From Clostridia bacterium (GTDB lineage: Bacteria > Bacillota > Clostridia > TANB77 > CAG-508): a DNA stretch of 64,000 nt. Below the pieces are notes generated by a model. It was not told where the DNA came from and ran no database searches. It was given only the letters and a program-made list of their open reading frames with translations. The position numbers were made by a program, and so were the translations under genes. This document shows, piece by piece, positions 51,370-60,764 of the stretch (its first letter is position 1; each line of letters begins with the position of its first letter). The stretch lies in NCBI GenBank assembly GCA_017625465.1, contig JAGAKS010000001.1, positions 105,611-169,610 of the forward strand. Direction: 5' to 3'.

Positions 51370-51957
51370 TTATTTTTCTATATCTACGTTTTTACTTAAA
51401 TATTTTTCATCTGATTTATTCCATTTGCATTTTGTTAATCTAATATAAAATAAATTATTTAAGTGTGACAAATTTTTAAAATGTAAAATTCTACCATTTT
51501 CGAAATATATTTTTTCTAGATTTTTTAAAATTGATATATTTTTTAAATTCATAAATTTTATATTAGAAAATTTCACTACTTTTAATTTTTTTAATAGTGA
51601 AATATATTTAAAGCGAAGTCTTTTACAATTATCAAAAGTTATAATATGTATGTTTCCTTGAAGTCTAGATTTAGATTTCATAACACAATTTGAAAACTGT
51701 ATTCCTTCTAATTTTGGGCATCTATTCATTTCATTCGTTTGATAATTATTTATTACAAAATTTTGCAAACTGATGAATTGCAAATTTTTAAGTTTTTCAA
51801 AATCTCTAAAATCATAATTATTTTTAATGCCATTGGTATCAATGGCATTAAGTGAAACTTCTTTTACTGTATTTAATTCTTCTTCTGTAATTTCAGATAC
51901 ATTTAATTTTTTTAATAAATAATTCTCAAAATCATTACTCAAAAAATTAATTTTCAT
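51370..51957 (-). CDS. Leucine-rich-repeat protein (small)
   Basis: A 195-residue protein with irregular leucine-rich repeats (FEKLKNLQFISLQNF; KLEGIQFSNCVMK; LRFKYISLLKKLKVVKFSNIKFM; LKNLEKIYFENGRI). It has no signal peptide and is likely cytoplasmic. Its first codons overlap the end of the larger LRR gene by 11 bases, so the two are translated together. It may extend the repeat surface of the larger protein. No known family. Confidence 0.7.
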   Translation of the reverse strand: MKINFLSNDFENYLLKKLNVSEITEEELNTVKEVSLNAIDTNGIKNNYDFRDFEKLKNLQFISLQNFVINNYQTNEMNRCPKLEGIQFSNCVMKSKSRLQGNIHIITFDNCKRLRFKYISLLKKLKVVKFSNIKFMNLKNISILKNLEKIYFENGRILHFKNLSHLNNLFYIRLTKCKWNKSDEKYLSKNVDIEK

Positions 51958-53575
51958 TTTTCTTTTTATCTACCTCTTCTGCATGTTTTCCTACTGGAAG
52001 TGCTAGTTGTTTATTATATGCTAAAAGTGATTTTATTTTTGAAATAAAATTTTTAGCATATACCTTTATTATTGGCTCATTCTTGAAATAATGTGCAACT
52101 ATTTTTGAATTTATACTTTCTGGACAATACTCATGCTCAGAATTTGGCGTATGAGTTTTACTAAATTCCTTATCTCCTATTAAACAGTATACTGGTTTAG
52201 AATTAAATTTACTTGCATTTGACATTTTTTTACTATCTTGTGCTAAATCTACGTTATACCAAATACCATCAATTTTTACTTGGTTCCATATATGTTCTTT
52301 AGATATACCCGCATAGTTACCTCTAATAATTTTAGATTCGATATCTAGTATAGCTAAAGTATTTTTTAAAATTTCTGCAAAGCCACTATCTACACATTTT
52401 TTCTCTAACAAACCATTTTCAAGATTACTAGATTTATCTATATTGTTTTTAGAATATTCTTTTATTTCGCCTTCTAAAATATTATCATACATAATTGTTG
52501 TACCTAATATTTTATAAGCATTTAAAAACTTAGTTAATTGGTCTGATTCTGTATCTACATTTTCAAGTAGTTCTTCTATTGCTTTTCTTAGTTTTATATA
52601 AGTATCTATTTTATAGCAAAATCTGTTTTTCTCATATTGAAGCGCTCCATCAAAATCTATAATGTTTATGTTTTTTATTCCTAGCTTTTCTTTAAAATCT
52701 TTTGCTTCTTTAACAGTTAAACAAGAAATATCTTTTATAGCTATTGTAACTTTTCCTTTAACCCTTTTCAAAATATGAATAAATTTTCCTAGATTACAAT
52801 CTCCTGTGTCTATTATTAAAATATTGTTTACTTTATATAAATTGATTGCTTCAGTTAATTTCTCTAAGTCATACCCATTTACTGTAATTGAAACTGTTCC
52901 ATTTTCTTTAATTTCAATTGCGTTTGTAACAATACTTTTCTCATCTGATACTAATTCTGCTACTATTTCTTTATGGAATTTACCTTTAACTAAATTATTT
53001 ATTTCGTCAAATTTTAATACGTTGTCTTCTATATTTATTTTTTCTAAATTAGACATTTCTTCTAAAAATTGCAAATTATCTAATTTACAATTTAATACTT
53101 TAGTTAGATTTAAATATTTCAAATTCTTAAATTTTGAAACAATTTCAATAGAACTTTTTGCAAAATCAACTTGCTCAAAGTTTAAAGCTTCAATTTTATC
53201 TGGATTAACTATATCATTTAAACAATTTTTTACACTACAAAATCTAATATTGTTTAAAGACATCATTTTTAAATTTGTTAATTTTTTTAAAGAAAAATTA
53301 GATGGAAGTTTTACACTATCAAGAATTAAATTTTCAAGCAACTCAGGTTTACAAATGTTAGCAATTATAGAATTTACATTTGTTCGTTGGTCGCCTTCAA
53401 TTATAAGAGTTTTTACATTGATACAAAGACCAACTATATTTAGAAGTTTTGATTTTGGATCAATTTCACTAACAGTAAGTTCAGAAATTTGATCCAAGTG
53501 CTTTTCCATCAAGCTATCAAAATCTTCTAATACAGTATTATTAAGTTCGAATTTTCTTAAATTTTCCCCTACCAT
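51947..53575 (-). CDS. Leucine-rich-repeat protein with transglutaminase-like C-terminus
   Basis: A 542-residue protein. Leucine-rich repeats cover about residues 15-190 (FKNLKYLNLTKVLNCKLDN; MSNLEKINIED), followed by a middle domain (about 200-320). A transglutaminase-like region (about 385-470) contains KCVDSGFAEILKNTLAI with the candidate nucleophile Cys, GISKEHIWNQVKIDGIWYNVD with the candidate His, and Asp in NVDLAQD. The triad order Cys-His-Asp matches the family. No signal peptide is seen. Substrate unknown. Start at 53575 was chosen because GGAGAG lies just upstream. Possible role: protein modification or peptide hydrolysis guided by the LRR part. Confidence 0.68.
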   Translation of the reverse strand: MVGENLRKFELNNTVLEDFDSLMEKHLDQISELTVSEIDPKSKLLNIVGLCINVKTLIIEGDQRTNVNSIIANICKPELLENLILDSVKLPSNFSLKKLTNLKMMSLNNIRFCSVKNCLNDIVNPDKIEALNFEQVDFAKSSIEIVSKFKNLKYLNLTKVLNCKLDNLQFLEEMSNLEKINIEDNVLKFDEINNLVKGKFHKEIVAELVSDEKSIVTNAIEIKENGTVSITVNGYDLEKLTEAINLYKVNNILIIDTGDCNLGKFIHILKRVKGKVTIAIKDISCLTVKEAKDFKEKLGIKNINIIDFDGALQYEKNRFCYKIDTYIKLRKAIEELLENVDTESDQLTKFLNAYKILGTTIMYDNILEGEIKEYSKNNIDKSSNLENGLLEKKCVDSGFAEILKNTLAILDIESKIIRGNYAGISKEHIWNQVKIDGIWYNVDLAQDSKKMSNASKFNSKPVYCLIGDKEFSKTHTPNSEHEYCPESINSKIVAHYFKNEPIIKVYAKNFISKIKSLLAYNKQLALPVGKHAEEVDKKKNEN

Positions 53576-53642
53576 TTTTCTCTCCATTTAATAATCGTAA
53601 ATATTATATCATTAAATAAGGGATTTTAATATTTCATTTGTG

Positions 53643-54458
53643 TTAAATTTTTGCAATTTTGGTTGTTATATTTGTAATTAATAAAAGTAATAAATATACT
53701 GCTACAATTGCAGCGCCTGTTGGCATGTCCAAGAAAAATGATAACATCATTCCTAAAACAAAGCAAATCATAGAAATAGCTCCAGATAATATAACCAACC
53801 CCTTAAAGCTTACAGTAGTTTTTTTGGCAATAATTGCAGGAAAAACTATTAAACTAGATATTAATAGTGTTCCCATCATTCTCATACCTATTACTACTAT
53901 AAATGCTGTAAGAAGTGCTATTAAAAATTGATAAACAGTAACATTTATTCCAGATGCTTTTGCAAATTTTTCATCAAAGGTTATTAAAAATAATCTATTA
54001 TAAAATATAATATATATTCCTATTGATAGTAAAGTAAGAATTATACTAAGTATAACATCATTGGTTGTCATAGCTAAAACACTACCAAACATATAATTAT
54101 AACTATCTGCTCCAAAACCGCTTGTAAAAGCTGTAATTATAACACCTGTAGCTAATGCACCACTTGCAACTAATGCAATAGTAACATCTCCATTTTCACC
54201 TTTTTTTTGGCTTATAAGCATTATAATAATTGAAGCTATAATTACAATAGGAATAGAAACAGCTAGTGCTGGTAAATTAAGTGCCATAGCTAGTGCTAAA
54301 GCTGCAAATCCAACTTCTCCCAAGCCATGTCCTATCATAGAATAATTTTTTAAAACTAATATTACACCAATAAGTGCAGCAGAAAAAGACACTGCAATTC
54401 CGCAAATTAGCGCTCTTTGTATAAACGGATATGATAATAAACTAATTATTTCTTGCAT
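53643..54458 (-). CDS. znuB: Zinc/manganese ABC transporter permease
   Basis: A 271-residue ABC-3 family permease with about eight membrane helices. GIAVSFSAALIGVILVLKNYS near residue 20, the EVGFAALALAMAL coupling region and GMRMMGTLLISSLIVFPAI near 190 are typical. The ATG overlaps the znuC stop (TAATG), so translation is coupled. Zinc is more likely than manganese because the binding protein has a His-rich loop. Confidence 0.9.
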   Translation of the reverse strand: MQEIISLLSYPFIQRALICGIAVSFSAALIGVILVLKNYSMIGHGLGEVGFAALALAMALNLPALAVSIPIVIIASIIIMLISQKKGENGDVTIALVASGALATGVIITAFTSGFGADSYNYMFGSVLAMTTNDVILSIILTLLSIGIYIIFYNRLFLITFDEKFAKASGINVTVYQFLIALLTAFIVVIGMRMMGTLLISSLIVFPAIIAKKTTVSFKGLVILSGAISMICFVLGMMLSFFLDMPTGAAIVAVYLLLLLITNITTKIAKI

Positions 54459-55120
54459 TAAAATCCTTTCCACCCTTCCATTTCACCATCATATTTTACT
54501 GTCTTAGCTAAACAAATTATACGTGGTTTAATATGTTCTACTTCATCTAAATCATGTGTTGCCATAATTATTGTTGTTTTTTCTTCTTTATTTTGTTTTT
54601 CCAAAATTTCATATAGTTCTTGTGTTATATTATAGTCTAAACCAGTTGCTGGTTCATCTAAAATTAAAAGTTTTGGCTCTTTTACAAGTGCTCTCGCGAT
54701 AAGAACTCTTTGTTTTTGTCCACCTGATAAATCGCCTATTCTTTTATCTTGTATATCTTCTATTTTTAATTGCTTAATTACTTTTTTATAAATTTCTTTA
54801 TCTTGATTTGTATAAAAAGGTAATTTTCTATGTTTTTGTCTTCCAAGCATAATAACTTCTTTTGCAGTAGCTGGAAAATCTAAATCTTTCAAATTTGTTT
54901 GTGAAAGATAGGCAACTTCATCTAGTGGAATACCAATATTTACTTCGCCATCTTCTGGTTTAATAAGACCAACGATAGTTTTTATTAAAGTACTTTTTCC
55001 AGAACCATTTTCTCCCATCAAACAAACATACTCACCTGTTTCTATCTTGAAATTTATGTTTTCAATAGCAACATGATTTGAATATAATACTTTTAAATTT
55101 TTAACTTCTAAAATACTCAA
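54458..55120 (-). CDS. znuC: Zinc ABC transporter ATP-binding protein
   Basis: A 220-residue ATPase. Walker A MGENGSGKST near residue 34, Q-loop AYLSQ, signature LSGGQKQRVLIARAL near 128, Walker B LLILDEPATGLD near 149 and the switch His in MATHDLDEV. Short and complete. It lies between the binding-protein and permease genes. Confidence 0.93.
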   Translation of the reverse strand: MSILEVKNLKVLYSNHVAIENINFKIETGEYVCLMGENGSGKSTLIKTIVGLIKPEDGEVNIGIPLDEVAYLSQTNLKDLDFPATAKEVIMLGRQKHRKLPFYTNQDKEIYKKVIKQLKIEDIQDKRIGDLSGGQKQRVLIARALVKEPKLLILDEPATGLDYNITQELYEILEKQNKEEKTTIIMATHDLDEVEHIKPRIICLAKTVKYDGEMEGWKGF

Positions 55121-55134
55121 AATTTTTTCCTTTC

Positions 55135-56106
55135 TTAATTTAAAGCTTCTTTTAAATTTTCAAAATTTTTCTTCATTAAGCTTACATAGCTATCTTCTTG
55201 CACATTTGCATTATGAATAGTATAAAAAACTAAAGATTTTGCTGAGGTTTCATCACCTATCATTTTTGCAACTGTTCCTTCACTTAATTCTTCATAAAAT
55301 ACAACAGGCAAATTGTGATTATTTATATAATCAATAACAGATTTTACTTTTGCTATACTTGGATCTTCACCTTCCCCACAGTTGTTATATACACTCACAA
55401 AATTTAGATTGTATCTTTCAATAAAATATGAATATGAAAATTCACCAGCAAAGGCAACTTCTTTTCTTGTAGAATTTTGTATCATTTCTTCATATTGAGC
55501 ACTCAATTTCTTTATTTCTTCTTTATAACTGCTAGCATTAGCTTGATAATATTCCGCATTTTCTGAATCAATTTTACAAAGCTTAGCACATATATCATCA
55601 ATCATTATAATCGCATTGTCTGGATTTAACCATACATGACTATCATAACTACTTTCATCGTGATGACCTTCATGTTCTTCATGCTCTTCTTCAATTATTT
55701 CATCATTTTCATAATGTTCTTCAAATTCTTCTTTATTTATTAATTCAATATTTTTTGAAGTATCTACAACTTCAATTTGCGAATTTACACTTTCTAATAT
55801 ATCTTTTGCCCATGGCTCAAATTCATTTCCTGTGTAAATAAAAAGATTACATTTTTCTATATCTATCATATCTTTTGGAGTAGGTTCATAGGTATGACTT
55901 TCAACTCCTGATTTTAATAACAATTTAACCTCTACTTTATCTTTTCCTATTTGTTTTACAAAATCATAGTTAGGAAAAATTGTAGTAACAATTTGAATTT
56001 TGTCTTGTTTTGTAGCAGATATATCTGGTGAATATACACCAATTAATAAACACACTATAAAAATTAAAATTAATATATTTATAATAAATACTAGTTTTCT
56101 CTTCAT
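55135..56106 (-). CDS. znuA: Zinc ABC transporter substrate-binding protein
   Basis: A 323-residue cluster A-I metal-binding protein. N-terminal helix (about 5-25) without a Cys in a lipobox position. VVTTIFPNYDFVKQIG, then LLKSGVESHTYEPTPKDM with the first ligand His, a His/Glu-rich loop near 138-150 (EEEHEEHEGHHDE) typical of zinc systems, YDSHVWLNPDNA with the second His, and EFSYSYFIERY. A third ligand region (FYEELSEGTVAKMIG) follows. Expression is likely controlled through the palindrome at 56139-56152. Confidence 0.92.
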   Translation of the reverse strand: MKRKLVFIINILILIFIVCLLIGVYSPDISATKQDKIQIVTTIFPNYDFVKQIGKDKVEVKLLLKSGVESHTYEPTPKDMIDIEKCNLFIYTGNEFEPWAKDILESVNSQIEVVDTSKNIELINKEEFEEHYENDEIIEEEHEEHEGHHDESSYDSHVWLNPDNAIIMIDDICAKLCKIDSENAEYYQANASSYKEEIKKLSAQYEEMIQNSTRKEVAFAGEFSYSYFIERYNLNFVSVYNNCGEGEDPSIAKVKSVIDYINNHNLPVVFYEELSEGTVAKMIGDETSAKSLVFYTIHNANVQEDSYVSLMKKNFENLKEALN

Positions 56107-56138
56107 AAAAATCCTCGTTCCAATTTTATGTATACCAT

Positions 56139-56170
56139 AGTAGTTTACTACTTTTTTAGTATTTTGTCAA
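56139..56170 (-). promoter_or_regulatory. Promoter and palindromic operator of znuACB
   Basis: TTGACA (56165-56170), 17 bases, TAAACT (56142-56147). The -10 is fully inside the inverted repeat AGTAGT-NN-ACTACT (56139-56152). A repressor bound there would block the polymerase; a zinc-responsive repressor is expected but the motif is not the Zur/Fur box I know. Confidence 0.7.
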
Positions 56171-56173
56171 CCA

Positions 56174-56220
56174 AAAAGAGCTCACATTACTAAGTTTTGT
56201 CTAATAACGTGAGTTCTTTT
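56174..56220 (-). terminator. Intrinsic terminator after the alpha/beta hydrolase gene
   Basis: AGAACTCACGTTA pairs with TAATGTGAGCTCT (two mismatches) around an A-rich loop and is followed by TTTTT on the minus strand. Confidence 0.65.
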
Positions 56221-56223
56221 ATA

Positions 56224-57249
56224 TTAGTTCATTATAGCCTGTACTACTTCATCTGGGTTATCAAAAGAAAGATTTTGTCTTGCTCCTTCTATTGTAATAA
56301 TACTTTGATTAGCAGAATTTGTAATAAGTTCATTTGCATATTTATCTAAACTTACTTTTGTTTTATTTGTTTTTACCAAATCATTTACCTCTTGAGTATA
56401 TCCTGTTGAAAGCACTTGCACTACATTTAAATTATCTGGATATGTATAATTTTGCAAATTTTGCATGTTTGTTGATAATTCTTTTATTTCCCTTTTCATA
56501 GTTCCAGTATAATATCTATTAGCAATCATTTTTCTATAAAATTGTATATCTGTTTTAGAAAAATCAAGTTCTTGTATTTGGTCTATATGAAAAGTTGCTG
56601 GACTTAAATAACTTAATATTCTAGCATAACCTGTTAATTCTGCATAAAAAGTTATAGTTGCATTTGTTGTTAAGTCTTCAACATATTTTTTTACATAAGT
56701 ATCGTTTATAGAATTTGGATACACACCATCTACAACTACTAATTTTTGAACATCTTCTGGGTATAAATTTGTATATGTATAAGCATATAAGCTAGATGTA
56801 CCATTAGCAACAAATATATATGGACCAGTTATATTAGCAGCTAATAAAGCACCTTTTATTTCTTGTGCAAATTTAATATTAGTTCTATCTTCTTTACTAG
56901 ACAAACTATAACCATAACCAAAATATTCTATTGTTGCTACTTTATAATCTGCCGATAATCTATCAGAATATGTTTTATATCTAATTATTGGAGAGCTTTC
57001 TGCAAAGTCTGGCAATATGACAACTGCTTGAGCTCCATCTCCAACTACTCTCACATTCATTCTATTGTTATCTACTGATACTAAATTTTTATAACCCGTT
57101 TTATCTTCGGCATATATTTCTCTAATTTTAAGTACATTATGTATAATTGATGACAAAGCTAATATTATTGCCACACCTATTAATACAGCTAATAAAAAGC
57201 TTTTCAAATATTCCCACATAATGTTTATAAAAACTAAAAATTTCTTCAT
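56224..57249 (-). CDS. Membrane-anchored alpha/beta hydrolase-like protein
   Basis: A 341-residue protein with an N-terminal helix (about 14-36) and an extracytoplasmic alpha/beta-hydrolase fold. VVGDGAQAVVILPDFAESS near 74, then YFGYGYSLSS near 109 and the likely nucleophile in FVANGTSSLYAYT near 148 (G-T-S-S instead of G-x-S-x-G). The putative acid and His are not clear at the C-terminus, so it may be inactive or use another arrangement. It lies 12 bases after a pilin-like gene, suggesting a shared transcript. Confidence 0.65.
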   Translation of the reverse strand: MKKFLVFINIMWEYLKSFLLAVLIGVAIILALSSIIHNVLKIREIYAEDKTGYKNLVSVDNNRMNVRVVGDGAQAVVILPDFAESSPIIRYKTYSDRLSADYKVATIEYFGYGYSLSSKEDRTNIKFAQEIKGALLAANITGPYIFVANGTSSLYAYTYTNLYPEDVQKLVVVDGVYPNSINDTYVKKYVEDLTTNATITFYAELTGYARILSYLSPATFHIDQIQELDFSKTDIQFYRKMIANRYYTGTMKREIKELSTNMQNLQNYTYPDNLNVVQVLSTGYTQEVNDLVKTNKTKVSLDKYANELITNSANQSIITIEGARQNLSFDNPDEVVQAIMN

Positions 57250-57260
57250 ATAAAACTCCT

Positions 57261-57758
57261 TTATGAGCCAACTACATATTTTGTTTGAAATGCAGTACCA
57301 TCTATATTTATAAATACTTTAAGTATATCTTTTCCGCTAGTATTTGTAAGTTCCAATTGAAAATCTTCAACTTTATCAGCTAATTTTATTGAATTGTAAT
57401 ACAAATTCTTATTATCTTTATCATATATAAAAGAATTTTTATTTCCATTTGAATCTAAAAAAGTTATAAAGCTATTATTAGCTGGTACACCAGAAGCATT
57501 ATTTAATCTTGCCACCTCTGTAATTCCAGTTGGTCTAGCATCTTTTATAGCATATAGACTCACTCCTGCCTTTTTACACTCATTTACCATATATAAATTA
57601 AATTTATTATATGCACTATTGCTACCTATACTTGTATCCATAACTTTCATATTACTATAAAAAAACGTTGTAACTCCTGCAACAACTGCTGTTACAGCAA
57701 CAAAACTTGCAACGTATAGGATTAAACTAAGCATTGTAATACCTTTTTGTGATTTCAT
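57261..57758 (-). CDS. Minor pilin-like protein
   Basis: A 165-residue prepilin-like protein: leader MKSQKG, then ITMLSLILYVASFVAVTAVVA as the membrane helix. Mature residue 5 is Ser instead of Glu. The outer domain ends VEDFQLELTNTSGKDILKVF, which resembles PilW/GspJ-type minor pilins or competence pseudopilins. It is separate from the main pilus operon but shares the KSQKGIT leader with its proteins, so it is probably cleaved by the same peptidase. Confidence 0.72.
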   Translation of the reverse strand: MKSQKGITMLSLILYVASFVAVTAVVAGVTTFFYSNMKVMDTSIGSNSAYNKFNLYMVNECKKAGVSLYAIKDARPTGITEVARLNNASGVPANNSFITFLDSNGNKNSFIYDKDNKNLYYNSIKLADKVEDFQLELTNTSGKDILKVFINIDGTAFQTKYVVGS

Positions 57759-57824
57759 CTTTTTTCACCTCTATATTACTATGATAACTTATAATTTTGT
57801 TATGTGCAAGATTTTTATAAAAAA

Positions 57825-57853
57825 AACACGATACATTTTATATGTACCGTGTT
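57825..57853 (-). terminator. Intrinsic terminator after rplL
   Basis: AACACGGTACAT/ATGTATCGTGTT stem (one mismatch) with a five-base loop and a T-run on the minus strand, right after rplL. Confidence 0.85.
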
Positions 57854-57880
57854 TGAAGTGATATATGAATAACAATAAAA

Positions 57881-58249
57881 TTATTGTAATTCGATAACTG
57901 CTCCAGCTTCTGTGAATTTAGCTTTGATTTCTTCAGCTTCATCTTTAGAAGCACCTTCTTTAACTGTTTTAGGAGCTCCATCAACTAAATCTTTAGCTTC
58001 TTTTAATCCTAATCCTGTAACATCTCTAACAACTTTGATTACAGCTATTTTGTTTGCTCCAGCATCTTTTAATACAACATTAAATGAAGATTTTTCTTCA
58101 GCTGCTCCAGCTGCTGCTCCAGCTGCAGGTGCTGCAACTGCTGCTGCAGTTACTCCATATTTTTCTTCAATTCCTTTTACTAATTCTGATAATTCAACAA
58201 CTGTTAAAGCGTCGATTTCTTCTAACATTTTTTCTATTTTTTCACTCAT
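57881..58249 (-). CDS. rplL: 50S ribosomal protein L7/L12
   Basis: A 122-residue stalk protein that recruits translation factors. N-terminal dimerisation part ([20 protein letters not shown]), Ala-rich hinge near 40-50 ([12 protein letters not shown]) and C-terminal domain ([33 protein letters not shown]). Standard length. About 85 bases after rplJ, followed by a terminator. Confidence 0.98.
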   Translation of the reverse strand: MSEKIEKMLEEIDALTVVELSELVKGIEEKYGVTAAAVAAPAAGAAAGAAEEKSSFNVVLKDAGANKIAVIKVVRDVTGLGLKEAKDLVDGAPKTVKEGASKDEAEEIKAKFTEAGAVIELQ

Positions 58250-58334
58250 TTTTAAATCCTCCTATTTATTTTTATATTTTGATAGTTTACTATCATTATT
58301 TTTAAGTGAATATTAGGTTTACTAACCTATAAAA

Positions 58335-58844
58335 TTATTTAGCTTCTTCAGCTTCTTTTTTAACTTTAACTGCATCAAGTGTAGCAGCAAGTTTTGAAAC
58401 GTTTGCAAGTAAGCATCCAGCAAGTTTTGCGATAAGCTCTTCTCTTGATGGAAGTTGTGCAAGAACTGTAAGTTCTTCTGCTGTAACTACTTTACCTTCT
58501 AGAACACCAGCTTTCATTTTGTAGAAATCTGTTGTTTTAGCATAAGAGTAAATAGCTTTAAGAACTGGTAAATATGTTTCATCAGCCATAATAACTGCTG
58601 TTGGTCCAACTAAAGATTCATCTAAATCTTCAATACCACATTCCTTTAAAGCTCTTCTTGTAATATTGTTTTTAATAACACAATATTCTCCATTGGCAGT
58701 TCTAACAGCTTTTCTTAAAGTTGTTACATCAGCTACGTTAATTCCTCTATAGTCTACTAAAAGTACTAAACTAGCATTTTTCATTTTTTCAGCTAATTTT
58801 TTTACTTCCTCTTCTTTTTGTTTGATTATTTTTTCACTAGCCAA
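58335..58844 (-). CDS. rplJ: 50S ribosomal protein L10 (TTG start)
   Basis: A 169-residue L10 that anchors L7/L12 to the ribosome. EEEVKKLAEKMKNASLVLLVDYRG and VADVTTLRKAVRTANGEYCVIKN are typical. The start is TTG at 58842-58844, with GGAGGTG eight bases upstream and no ATG in a suitable place. L10 leader precedes it, through which the L10-(L12)4 complex represses its own operon in other bacteria. Confidence 0.96.
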   Translation of the reverse strand: MASEKIIKQKEEEVKKLAEKMKNASLVLLVDYRGINVADVTTLRKAVRTANGEYCVIKNNITRRALKECGIEDLDESLVGPTAVIMADETYLPVLKAIYSYAKTTDFYKMKAGVLEGKVVTAEELTVLAQLPSREELIAKLAGCLLANVSKLAATLDAVKVKKEAEEAK

Positions 58845-58849
58845 TTTAT

Positions 58850-58986
58850 TTTCACCTCCGTATATAAATTTAAAAACTTTCTTTGATTTTAACCTACTAC
58901 GAGATAAATCAAAGAAAGTTTTATTTCCGCTCTCTTTATAAATTTACCTCGGTAGGATTTAATTTGTACCTACTGTCTTCGGTTCA
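58850..58986 (-). ncRNA. Ribosomal protein L10 leader RNA
   Basis: The spacer between rplA and rplJ contains CCGAAGACAGTAGGTAC and TCCTACCGAGGT, the conserved arms of the L10 leader. Another stem, AAACTTTCTTTGATTT against AAATCAAAGAAAGTTT, follows and could serve as attenuator before GGAGGTG. Both support the assignment. Confidence 0.92.
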
Positions 58987-58994
58987 TATTTTAA

Positions 58995-59678
58995 TTATTT
59001 TTGATTAATATATAAGCTTGGTCCCATTGTTGTTGCAACAGCAACGCTCTTAATATATTGTCCTTTTGCAGCAGCTGGTTTAGCTTTAATTATTGCTTCC
59101 ATAATTGTTTGATAGTTTTCAGCTAATTTTTCTGTTCCAAAAGATACTTTACCAATACCTAAGTGAATAATATTAGTTTTATCTAATCTGTATTCAACTT
59201 TACCAGATTTAATTTCTGATACGGCTTTAGTAACATCCATTGTAACTGTTCCTGATTTAGGGTTTGGCATTAATCCTTTTGGTCCTAATACTTTACCTAA
59301 TCTACCAATGATACCCATCATATCTGGTGTTGCAACGATAACATCGTAATCAAACCAGTTTTCTTTTTCAATTTTTGGAATTAATTCTTCTGCTCCAACG
59401 AAATCTGCTCCAGCAGCTTCAGCTTCTTTAGCTTTATCACCTTTAGCGAATACTAATACTCTTAAAGATTTACCAGTTCCGTGTGGTAATACTACTGTAC
59501 CTCTAACTTGTTGGTCAGCATGTTTTGAATCAACACCTAATTTAACGTGTAATTCAACTGTTTCATCAAATTTTGCTTTTGGCATTTTTTCAATAACATC
59601 AAAAGCTTCATTTGCATCATAAAGTTTTGAAGAATCTACTAATTTAGCAGCTTCTGCATATCTTTTTCCTTGTTTCAT
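58995..59678 (-). CDS. rplA: 50S ribosomal protein L1
   Basis: A 227-residue L1 of the mobile L1 stalk. [75 protein letters not shown] (around residues 115-145) are diagnostic. GGAGG precedes the ATG. Part of rplK-rplA-rplJ-rplL. Confidence 0.98.
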   Translation of the reverse strand: MKQGKRYAEAAKLVDSSKLYDANEAFDVIEKMPKAKFDETVELHVKLGVDSKHADQQVRGTVVLPHGTGKSLRVLVFAKGDKAKEAEAAGADFVGAEELIPKIEKENWFDYDVIVATPDMMGIIGRLGKVLGPKGLMPNPKSGTVTMDVTKAVSEIKSGKVEYRLDKTNIIHLGIGKVSFGTEKLAENYQTIMEAIIKAKPAAAKGQYIKSVAVATTMGPSLYINQK

Positions 59679-59731
59679 TTTTTCCTCCTTTGGTACAAAC
59701 GAGTGATATCACTCTCCCATTTTAATTTTTA

Positions 59732-60160
59732 TTAGTCTACTACAACTACACCCATTGATCTAGCTGTACCAGCAACCATGCTCATTGCAGCTTCTACTGA
59801 TGCTGCATTTAAATCTTCCATTTTTTGTTCTGCAATTGCTTTAACTTGTTCTTTAGTTATTTTAGCAACTTTATCTTTGTTTGGTTTACCAGAACCTTTT
59901 TGTAAACCGATTGCTTTTTTAATAAGAACTGCAACTGGTGGAACTTTTGTAACGAAAGTAAATGATTTATCTTTGTAAACAGTAATAACAACTGGGATTA
60001 TCATTCCAGGTTGGTTAGCTGTTCTATCATTGAATTCTTTAACGAATTGCATAATATTAACACCTGATGAACCTAAAGCTGGTCCTACTGGTGGTGCTGG
60101 AGTTGCTTTACCAGCTTCTATTTGTAATTTGATAACATTTACAACTTCTTTCTCTGCCAT
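59732..60160 (-). CDS. rplK: 50S ribosomal protein L11
   Basis: A 142-residue L11 at the GTPase-associated centre. [22 protein letters not shown] near residue 8 and [19 protein letters not shown] near 72, then [19 protein letters not shown] at the end. Standard. It follows nusG by about 15 bases. Confidence 0.98.
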   Translation of the reverse strand: MAEKEVVNVIKLQIEAGKATPAPPVGPALGSSGVNIMQFVKEFNDRTANQPGMIIPVVITVYKDKSFTFVTKVPPVAVLIKKAIGLQKGSGKPNKDKVAKITKEQVKAIAEQKMEDLNAASVEAAMSMVAGTARSMGVVVVD

Positions 60161-60175
60161 TTCTTTTCGCCTCCT

Positions 60176-60706
60176 TTAATTTACTTTTTGAACTTGTGAA
60201 AATTCTAATTCTACTGGAGTTTCTCTTCCAAACATAGAAACTAAAACTTTTACTTTTTGTTTTTCTTTATTAATTTCCTGTACTGCACCAACAAAACCTT
60301 CTAATGGTCCGTTGATAACTTGTACAGTATCATTTACATCATAATCTACATTGACTGGAACTTCATCAAATCCCATATTTCTGATTTCTTCATCAGTAAG
60401 TGGAATAGGATCTGTACCTGAGCCAACAAAACCTGTAACACCTCTTGTATTTCTAACAATATACCAAGACTCTTCTGTTACTATCATTTTTATCAATACA
60501 TAACCAGGAAAAACTTTTTTTAGATTACTCTTTCTTTTTCCATCTTTTATTTCAACTTGTTCTTCCATTGGAACAACTATGTTAAAAAAGAAATCTTCAA
60601 GTTCTCTATTTTTTATAGTTTTCTCTAAATCTGTCTTAACTTTATTTTCATAACCAGAATATGTATGAACCACATACCATTTTGGTTCGTTAGCATATTG
60701 AGACAT
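60176..60706 (-). CDS. nusG: Transcription termination/antitermination factor NusG
   Basis: A 176-residue NusG that couples RNA polymerase to ribosomes or Rho. The NGN domain starts KWYVVHTYSGYENKVKTDL and includes KKVFPGYVLIKMI; the KOW domain (INGPLEGFVGAVQEI, VLVSMFGRETPVELE) ends the protein. Between secE and rplK, the universal order. Confidence 0.97.
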   Translation of the reverse strand: MSQYANEPKWYVVHTYSGYENKVKTDLEKTIKNRELEDFFFNIVVPMEEQVEIKDGKRKSNLKKVFPGYVLIKMIVTEESWYIVRNTRGVTGFVGSGTDPIPLTDEEIRNMGFDEVPVNVDYDVNDTVQVINGPLEGFVGAVQEINKEKQKVKVLVSMFGRETPVELEFSQVQKVN

Positions 60707-60764
60707 TTTTTAGCCCCCTTTATATATTTTCATTTAAAAGTATTATTGCTTAAGACTGTACTTC

